NCBI RefSeq assembly: GCF_964199755.1
Contig: NC_133899.1
Span: 4,216,001-4,280,000 of the forward strand
From: Larus michahellis
Taxonomy: Eukaryota > Chordata > Aves > Charadriiformes > Laridae
Length of the DNA stretch: 64,000 nucleotides
Reading direction: 5' to 3'
Of this stretch, positions 56,819 to 64,000 are shown in pieces; the stretch's first letter is position 1; each line of letters begins with the position of its first letter. The notes beneath the pieces were generated by a model. It searched no databases. It saw only the letters and a list, made by a program, of their open reading frames with translations, and was not told where the DNA came from. The position numbers and the translations under genes are program-made.

Positions 56819-56820
56819 GG

Positions 56821-58789
56821 ATTCTTAAGGACTGACTGACAGATAGTTTTACGGTTCTAGCTGGCAGTGAGGTCCTGATCTAGCTACACACACGGCTGCA
56901 GATACCAATAACGCAAATGTTAGGGTGCCTGGTATTGAAGTCGAAGTCTTAAACATTAAAATACATGTATTTCTTGATAAATAAGTATAACACTCCAACT
57001 ACTCAATTATGTACAATATTTACTCATTCTTTTGGACTTATGCACCTTCTTGTCAGCTGGTTTCAGAAATATAACCTTTAACAACACCACACAAGGGCAT
57101 CACAATGTAAGAAGGAAACGCTAATTGATTTTTATCCTTTTGTGAAACAATCCACCCAAAGTTAATTAGAATAGGCTTGCTTTTGCTTTGCAAAAACAGT
57201 CCATAAGGAAGACTGATAGGCAGAGCAAACTGCATCTTGCACAAAGGTGGTAGGATTTAAGTGATTTTGAGCTATGCTCCCAGAACTCAGTTGCCTTCAG
57301 GCATCTATCTGGTCTTTCTCTGTGGATGGCATAATTAGGACTTGAGTGAAAACCCCAGTGGTGAAGCCTGATAAGAAGTTAATCTTCTGGGCACCACGTG
57401 GGCCAAGAGAGATGTGCCAAAAAGTCCAATTAGCAAAGGCTTCCCGTCCTAGGTTGTGCCATAGCATTGCTCAGCGCTGATAAACAGCTTGCAGCATCCG
57501 CTTCCAAGGTGCGTCAATTCAGCAGCGCACAAGTCCCGCACACATTACTCTGTGAGTAGCACAGAGCCAGAAAAGGGCATCACCTGCACCTTCTACTCAC
57601 TGTGCAAATGTCAGAAAAACAGCTCTGCCATTTAAGCTCATACCACTTCTTCACGCAACCTTCATACTCGCAATGGGACATGTAAATCCTACAGATTCAC
57701 TCCCCTCTCTAATAATAGGATTCAGCTTCAGTGCTTTCAGCTGTAAGCTAAGGCATTTCTTACTGCATTTGGGAGCACCACAGAGGGTCAGTAGGATCTG
57801 ATCTTAGATTTCTTGAACCCTCTGACTAAGGCCAAGCAAGTCGAATATGGGTCAAACCCACGTCATCCCAATTTTAGACTGAGGCAGCCCAAGACCTACT
57901 GGCAGTACAGAACCCAAAAGCATTACAGCAAGCTCACCCCGCTACAGCCATGTATGAGAAAAGTGAGAAAAGGATTATGTTTGATTTCCCATCATCTGTA
58001 AAAAAGAGAGGAAAAGGTTCTTGGCTGTTGGAAAAGCACTGCAGATCTGGAAGAGAAGGCTCAGCACCTATTCTTTGCAAGCCAGAGACCCTTTCTTTTA
58101 CAAGAGAAAAGCACTTCCCTAATAGCCAAAGGAATGCTGAGACCCAGCATTCATGGACCCAACAAACTTCCCTCTCCATCCAGGGATATTTAAGAGCAAA
58201 TCCCAGTTTTGAGAGGGATGCAGGACATGGAAACTGCTCCTGAGGAATTTGACTGGTGTCTCCAGAGCAAGGAACTGTGGTATGACTACAATGGAAGGAG
58301 TTAATAGACACTGAAATTGTTTTATTAAGTAGGTTTGCCAGAATTTACTTATTATTAAACCTCATTAGTCGGAGACTGTCCTTGTACTCCATGTTCTTAC
58401 CCAGTTGCTGCGTGCTGCCTGCTGAATAGACGGAGGGATGCTGGAGAGATTATTTCTAAGCCCTTCCCCCTTCCCTCTCCCCTCCTCTTCCAGGACCACA
58501 GTGACAGTCCCAAGGGAAACAGATGAGAGACAGGGAGAGGGCAGGATCCACCAGCTCTCACTCAGCAGATTTCACAAGGAAGCCCCAGGAGTCCAGAAGA
58601 GGAGCTGCCACTTAGGACACTGTCTCCTTTGCAAAGGATCTATCAGTACAACATATATTACATGAACACATACGAATATTTTCTCCTTCCCAGAAAGGAG
58701 GAGAGAAAGAGGAAAGAGACTGTGATCTCCAGAGTGCTATAGTGATTTTTCATGTAATCAATACTGTAAAATATCCCCAGGTCTTTCTG
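56821..58789. other. Proximal upstream region of KCNG4, no gene recognised
   Basis: Non-coding sequence between the CR1 copy and the candidate promoter block. Somewhat CpG-richer islets occur around 57440-57560 (GCGCTGATAAACAG, CAGCGCACAAGTCCCGCAC). C-rich pyrimidine sequence lies at 58460-58500. These could be regulatory, but nothing in the sequence alone proves it. Confidence 0.4.
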
Positions 58790-58884
58790 CTGGATGGTAA
58801 CTCAGAGGAGAGCTGATCAGTTTGCGGCATGTGTACTTCACCTGCGGGGAAGCCAGGCACCGGGCAGCAGCCCGTGGCGCGGTG
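58790..58884 (+). promoter_or_regulatory. Candidate KCNG4 non-coding first exon / promoter-proximal block
   Basis: This stretch has several CpG dinucleotides close together, with more just after it up to about 58940, in surroundings that are otherwise poor in CpG. It ends in GTG followed by GTAAGTAAC, a good splice donor with GT at 58885-58886. Joined to the acceptor at 59770 it would give an 886-base intron. No TATA box is evident. The link to KCNG4 is inferred from position, orientation and the known exon structure of the mammalian gene. It could be a chance CpG cluster. Confidence 0.3.
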
Positions 58885-59164
58885 GTAAGTAACTTCGGGG
58901 AACTTTCCCTGCAATTTTTGCAGTTCACGGACTCGGGCTAATAAATGCCTTTGAATCTTTAGAGATTATGAACAAAAAAAAAAGGGGGTTGATCCTGAAA
59001 GGGGGAAGTGGAAGGGGAGGGTGTCTTTCAATTGCTTTCCCCCCACCCCAAGCTGATAAAATACTTCGCTTTCTGTCTGTGCAACAAAGTTTTCTCCAGG
59101 GTGGGCAAATGGTCCTTACATCTTCTCCGTAATTTGCAGTGACATGAGACTGAGTTGATAAGAA

Positions 59165-59262
59165 TAGTCACCATTTACACAGCACTTTACCTCTTAAGGC
59201 ATTTTACAAACATCTACTGGCTAATCCTTGCAATACCCCTGAGAGGCAGGCAGAACAGGCGT
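59165..59262 (+). repeat. MIR-like ancient SINE remnant upstream of KCNG4
   Basis: The order CACTTTAC, TTTTACAAACAT, CTAATCCTTGCAATACCCCTGAGAGG matches the centre of the MIR-type SINE class of amniotes (tRNA-derived, carried by CR1/L2-like LINEs). Only the part before the GAGGCACAGAG core is clear. It lies about 0.6 kb before the KCNG4 coding exon. Identification is from remembered consensus. Confidence 0.55.
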
Positions 59263-59770
59263 GCAGTGAAAGGAAGAGGAATTGCAATCCGAGCTTTCAA
59301 CTTAAAGCAATTAGGAACTTTGCATCCAGCTGATGGCAGGTAATTGACCACTCTCACTCTAATAACTATTAAGCAGCTTAGTTGAGTTAGCGTGTATTTA
59401 AGGGTTTATAGAAATAAGAAAGCAAAGCGACAAGCACCGGAAAATACAAAGATCTAATGATGACCGAGATACGCTGGGAGAAGAGACCAATCTGTTCACA
59501 TTTGGATTTGCAGGCATCCGACCCTTCGCGATAATTATGAATGAGGCTTTAGCTCTCCTCTGTGTCTGTGTGTTGCCAGACAACCAATGAGGCTGCAAAG
59601 CAAATCGCATTCACAGGCTGCAGATTTCAGGAAGAAGCATAGAGGTGACTTTTACTTACAAAACACACGCTCATTAATTTTGCGATTTAGGAAAGTAGGC
59701 TGAAACACCTTATCTCTTGCAATAACCTCTACTATGTTTTCTCCTCCTTCCCATATCTTTTGGCTGACAG

Positions 59771-59820
59771 ATAACCCTGCCCTGATGCCATTTCGGATGT
59801 CCCAGTGAGAACTCTTAGAG
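59771..59820 (+). other. KCNG4: KCNG4 5' untranslated part of the first coding exon
   Basis: A pyrimidine-rich tract (about 59737-59758) followed by CTGACAG puts a splice acceptor AG at 59769-59770, so the exon probably begins at 59771 with 50 untranslated bases. Mammalian KCNG4 also has a non-coding first exon spliced to a coding exon. The segment holds a seven-codon upstream ORF in the same frame as the main ORF. The acceptor is predicted from sequence only. Confidence 0.65.
59785..59808 (+). other. Short upstream ORF in the KCNG4 leader
   Basis: ATG at 59785 is followed by six more sense codons (one of them another ATG) and TGA at 59806-59808. It ends 12 bases before the KCNG4 start and is in the same frame. 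The ORF is directly visible. A translational effect is inference and depends on the transcript including this stretch. Confidence 0.5.
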
Positions 59821-60570
59821 ATGCCTATTCTCTCCGGAGGCAGTGATCAAGACTATAGTAACATTAGCTACACTTCTTGTAATTCCTTAAGCCACTTCTT
59901 TCCTGTCTCCGTTGAAACCCCTTCTGTCAAAGGGGTCCATTACCAAAGAGCCAGGAGGATTTACCGTCCTGATCAAGTCTCTGCAGTCGATCTAAAGAGA
60001 GAGATCATGATAAATGTTGGAGGCATCAAGTACCTGCTACCTTGGAGTACTTTAGAGGAATTTCCCCTGACCAGACTGAGCAAACTTAAGTTTTGCAGCA
60101 GCTATGAAGAAATAATTCAGCTGTGTGATGATTACGATGAAGACACCCATGAGTTCTTCTTTGACAGGAACCCCAATGCTTTTGGGATGATTGTCAGCTT
60201 TCTAGCAGCAGGGAAGCTGATGCTCTTAAGAGACATGTGTGCCTTGTCTTTTCAGGAGGAGCTGAGATACTGGGGAATTGAGGAATCCAACCTGGAGAAC
60301 TGCTGCTTTCGAAAACTATTTCAAAAACTCCAGGAGTTGGCTGAGGTACGCAAAGAAGAGGAACTTCGGAAGAGCAAAGAAGCTATGTGTGTGTTGGATG
60401 AGAAAACCAAATTTGGACAGTTTATGAACAGACTCAGAGATATGGTAGAAAATCCCCAGTCAGGACTCCCAGGCAAAGTCTTTGCTTGTCTCTCCATTCT
60501 CTTTGTGGCCACCACAGCTATAAGCCTTTGTGTTAGCACAATGCCAGACTTAAGAGCTGAAGAAGACAGG
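59821..60570 (+). CDS. KCNG4: KCNG4 (Kv6.4) potassium channel subunit, first coding exon (partial gene)
   Basis: This exon encodes the first 250 residues of a silent voltage-gated potassium channel alpha subunit. By family knowledge, Kv6 proteins make no homomeric channel; they join Kv2 subunits at the plasma membrane and change their gating. Seen: a variable N-terminus (1-60), then a T1 tetramerisation domain (about 61-165) with INVGG (64-68), LCDDYDED (101-108), EFFFDR (111-116) and YWGIEE (150-155). The T1 Cys pattern C-X20-CC is at C140, C161 and C162. A charged linker (165-215) follows, then S1 (about 217-240), ending at MPDLRAEEDR. Residues VETPS near 31-35 and the acidic run after LCDDYDED favour KCNG4 over KCNG1, 2 or 3. 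The start has G at -3 and an in-frame TGA 12 bases upstream. The frame reads 20 codons past 60570, but GTAAGT there is a clear donor and the intron lies in phase 0. S2-S6 and the pore are absent from the window. Confidence 0.96.
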
Positions 60571-63500
60571 GTAAGTCAGTTCTTTTTAATTGGTCTAACT
60601 ATAGAATTAAAAGAAATGTGTCTGTCTTGCTAGGCATACATCATTAAAAAGATAAAAAAAGATACAGAAAATCCATAGCAATGAGGTTCAAAACTGTCAC
60701 TGGTAATGAAACTGTCTATAACAGAAAATGCAACAATGGCTTAAATTAGTTCTGTCATTTTCAAAATTATAGTAAATTAAGAATAACGTGAACAAAGGAT
60801 TTTACTAATTGTTAGGTAAAATACAGCAAAGAGCTTCTGGACAGAACAGCTACTGCAGCTCTCTAACACAGCATTGTTTTTCCTTCTTAAGAAGCAGTTG
60901 GTAGTGTAACTTTATTAACTTGTTAGCACCGAGACTCTCAAACTGACATTGTGGCGTTTTCTCTTCAACGTGCTTTACTCTCTAGTGACCAGCAGTCTCT
61001 CATTTGGACACATCAGCTACAGAAATATTTTCCTCTGACATCTTTACTTTTAAAATAGCTGGGTACCTTCCCTTGTGATAATACAGTCCAATCTTTAAAG
61101 AGGAAGAAATACTCATTAATTTTTCTAATGTTATAATGTTACATTTCAATAGTTGCATAAAGATTAAAGGATGAGAAACAGATGAAGTATTTTCGCAGAT
61201 ACTGAAACTTAAAAGCTGCACCTCCAGAAATCGTAATTCCATGCTAATAGAATTCCGTATTTGCCCACATATATATGTACGTATTGTAGAAGCAATGCCA
61301 AATACTAGCTGAACTGCTACCTGCAGTTAAACACTTTTCAAGTAAGTCATCCACATTAATTCAGGGCAAGGAAATCAAGCCTGTATCATACATGAAGAAT
61401 CTTCTCTATAACATCGTTGTGAATATTTCAGCATTGTAAAGATTTATTATTCTAATAATAAAACAGAGGAAAGTAACAATCCAAAGTTATTTCAGATGTA
61501 GTAATGTCCAAATTCATCAAATAACTGTAACTAATCTCTTTAATGAATCCTGCACTTCATTTGCAAACTGCCCTTCCAAAAGTGTTGAGGAAATCCAGGT
61601 CAAATAAATTCCCTGCCCCAACCAGTGCTATAAGAGAAGACACTCCTCAGAGTATTGCATATTGATGAATAAAGCAATGTTTACATTTAGAGCACAGCGT
61701 GGTATGCACAATACAAAGACCTGTATGTAATTTATTGCTCAAGCAGTAGTCAAAGCAGCACACTCATGGTGAAGATATGTCATGATATTTGATGTCTTTG
61801 AATAAAACTAAGGGCTGCACAGAAAGCCGAAAATTAAGATCATTCCCTGTTCCATTTAACCCCTTGAATATTAACTTACATTTGCATAGGAAGACCATTA
61901 CCTTTCAGTAATAAGTCTGGTGCTGTTGCAGCCTTCCACAGCTATTACTTTTGGCAGGAAAAACCGTAACGCTGTTCCAATGCTTCTTCCAAGGAAGTGC
62001 TTTAAATATAGAACATCCTTCTTACAGCTAGATGTAAAAACATTACAAACTCTGCTCTAGCAAGTGCTTCCTACTAACTTTGTTAATGGAAGTAGCCTGA
62101 TGCATTTATCTTAATTTCCCAACCACTGCAGAAAAAGATATTATAAATACTTTTCATGCAAAAGAACAAGCACATAATGTTTCAGAGCTCAGCTAGATGT
62201 AATATGTTGTGTGTTTTAAAAATAATTAACCGTATGTTAAAAAGGGAAGCATGTTGAGGCTTGTAAGTCTATCTGGTAGCTGCAGTGTAGCTGCTCTTCC
62301 TGGATTTCCTATAAAACACAGATGACATTACCGCTTCGGGATCTGCATATGTATCACTGCTTTAAAACAAGTAAACTGGATTGAAACCAGCTCAAAAGAT
62401 GGAATGTTTACAGTGCAGAGGAGAGGATGAAGAATGAACCTGAGCAAAGGACCACATTTGTCCAAATATTTGGAAACATTACACAATTTATACTTACAGC
62501 ACCAGTCTAATGCACTTTGTCATTGTGTCCCACAAGCACAGAAGAGAGTATTAAAAGTCCTATCATTTGAATCATTTAAAATTATGCCAGAGAAAACACA
62601 AGGGAATACACTAGAGCAAATACTCATGCCTTGTGGAAAAGCAGAGAATATGAACTACTAAATAGTAGGTTTTCCCTTCCTAGGGATGGAAGTTTTTCCC
62701 TAGGGATGGAAAAATTCCCTCAATTTCCATCCCTAAATTCTTAGCCTGCAACACCTAAGATTTTTTCACTGGGATCTCAAAAGAACATTTTGGCTAGAAC
62801 TGGACAAATAACTCAGAGAACTTAATTGACTAAAAATACTTCTTCTTGGTTGCGGCTGAGTCATACTCAGGCAAACTGCAACTCTATGTTGATTTGTAAC
62901 TCAAAATTGTTCCCTGGCCGACCTCTGAAAGTGATTCCAAAATGGGGCCACATTCACCACCAACACGCGACAGGCATGCAGAATCTGAATTTTTGGCTCT
63001 TTGGGCTAAACATAAAGATCACACAACATCTGTTTGCTCAGCAACAAAAAACAGCCAAATTCCTTCAATAAAGTTTCTAAACATCTGTAATTCCACACCT
63101 GAATTCAAAGATGCCCTGACCTGAGGTTTATTAATTTCTGAGTTAAAGCCTGGCAAAACCTCCATGTGTAAATGTGCTTACTAGTACTGCAAGGATCCAT
63201 TTCCCAATGTCACTAACACTGGAAATGGAATTTATCCATTCTGAAATACAAATAATAAAGGCTTTACCTCTGCTGCATATGTACCACTCTAGGGTCCTTT
63301 TTCTCACCATCACAGCCACATTAAGAGAGTGAGAACTGGTTGGACTCCAGCTCAAGGAGAAGTATCAGAGTCAAAAAAAAGAAAAAAAAAAATAATACAA
63401 GGTGACTTCCACTTCACACAGAGGCTTGGCTGATCCCACCCTGCAGGCACATGAAATCACTTGTCCTTTCATCAGTTGCTAAACCAGGTCTGCTTAGAAG

Positions 63501-64000
63501 GGAGAATAGCTGCTTGGGCAGGCAGAAGAGCAACCAGGAGACCTCACCATCCGAGGGAAAGTGAAAACTCCAGTCTCCGGGAGAGGGATGGCAAGGAGCC
63601 AAGGCAAGAGCATCCGCTTCAGGGAAGCCCAGTCACCCTGGCAACCAGAGGGGAGGGAAGGAGCCATCTCTATGGGCAGCAGAAAAGGGAGGGGAGGGTT
63701 AGCTTAAAGATAGGAATACAGCTGAAAGTGAAATAAAGAAACATGCACACACTCCAGAATATGTCAAATGACATTTAGGAACCTCCTCGTTAGAGATATG
63801 AAAGAAAACCACAGATAGACGGGCAAACAATTCTGTAACTGTATACCACATAAGCGCCTGCCATGAACCCCAACTCAGAGGGAACAGCCTCAAGCGAAGG
63901 AAGCCAGAAGTTCAGGAAAACTCTAGAGCAGTAAATGTAGCTCTAGGGATCTCAAGTTTAAGTCTGACCGTGAAACAGATATCAAAAGTATTTATCATAC
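60571..64000 (+). other. KCNG4: KCNG4 intron (5' part; continues past the window)
   Basis: The intron starts with GTAAGTCAG, a strong donor. No frame to the right shows the expected S2-S6, the voltage sensor arginines or the GYGD selectivity filter, so the intron is longer than 3.4 kb. It is AT-rich. It contains a duplicated block with a 12-bp hairpin (62681-62735), an A-rich tract near 63375-63395 and a slightly more GC-rich stretch near 63480-63700. I see no other gene in it. Confidence 0.85.
62681..62735. repeat. Direct repeat plus 12-bp hairpin in the KCNG4 intron
   Basis: TAGGGATGGA occurs at 62681 and again 20 bases later at 62701. The second copy extends to TAGGGATGGAAA and pairs perfectly with TTTCCATCCCTA at 62724-62735 across an 11-base loop. 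Such a structure can arise by template switching. No polyadenylation or terminator role is implied. Confidence 0.9.

Larger units (their letters stand above)
56027..56820 (-). mobile_element. CR1 non-LTR retrotransposon, 5'-truncated copy
   Basis: CR1 is the dominant LINE of birds. On the minus strand this copy runs from a 5' truncation at 56820 to the diagnostic 3' end, ATTCTATGATTCTAT, at about 56027-56041. It has the conserved 3' UTR words GGTTGGAA, GGGACC and CATCTAG. Most CR1 copies are 5'-truncated like this. The 3' UTR has an unusual small tandem expansion at 56101-56136. No obvious target-site duplication is seen, as is usual for CR1. Confidence 0.95.

Noticed and set aside
60571..60633. 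Extension of the KCNG4 frame by 20 codons to a stop at 60633
   Set aside because: GTAAGTCAG at 60571 is a strong donor at the conserved intron position, and the extra residues (VSQFFLIG...) do not fit the S1-S2 loop of any KCNG protein.
1..64000. CRISPR array, operon, prophage or other prokaryotic system
   Set aside because: No spaced direct-repeat array or gene clusters. Splice sites, CR1, LTR and MIR-like repeats show a vertebrate nuclear genome.
1..64000. tRNA, rRNA or snRNA genes
   Set aside because: No cloverleaf with A and B box promoter elements, and no rRNA or snRNA signature was seen by eye; a covariance-model scan would be needed to exclude decayed copies.

Overview
The window reads as vertebrate nuclear DNA, and the repeats make it avian. 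Two copies of the bird/reptile LINE CR1 carry its typical tail of tandem ATTCTATG-type octamers, and one LTR fragment resembles a family I associate with neoavian birds. Old MIR-like and other ancient amniote repeat remnants are scattered through it. There are no operons, no bacterial or phage features, no CRISPR array and no RNA gene that I could recognise.

Only one protein-coding gene is convincingly present. It is the 5' coding exon of KCNG4 (Kv6.4, an electrically silent voltage-gated potassium channel subunit) on the + strand at 59821-60570, with a good splice acceptor at 59769-59770 and a donor at 60571-60572. The exon encodes 250 residues: the N-terminus, the T1 tetramerisation domain and transmembrane segment S1. 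The remaining 3.4 kb is intron. The exon carrying S2-S6, including the pore, must lie beyond the right edge. Just upstream is a small CpG-containing block (about 58790-58940) with a good donor, a reasonable candidate for the non-coding first exon and promoter. A short upstream ORF lies 12 bases before the KCNG4 start codon.

Layout: 1-13343 is intergenic, with a 20-bp perfect palindrome, an ORF-rich stretch (6752-7915), a 23-base A run and a 51-bp tandem duplication. A short CR1 tail lies at 13344-13445. 13446-30103 is intergenic, with ancient repeat remnants and a long pyrimidine tract. An LTR fragment sits at 30104-30470. 30471-56026 is intergenic, AT-rich and nearly featureless apart from MIR-like remnants. 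A 794-bp 5'-truncated CR1 at 56027-56820 (minus) keeps an open reading frame for the C-terminal end of its reverse-transcriptase protein. 56821-59770 is the proximal upstream region of KCNG4, and 59771-64000 is its exon and intron.

About 59 kb of sequence upstream of KCNG4 therefore has no gene I can recognise. It is probably a regulatory or neutral intergenic interval, or the long introns of a gene whose small exons I could not detect by eye. I found no convincing new biological system. The most useful leads are the KCNG4 5' architecture, the hairpin in its intron, the in-frame 51-bp duplication, the palindromic ancient repeat near 29.5 kb and the ORF-dense block near 7 kb.
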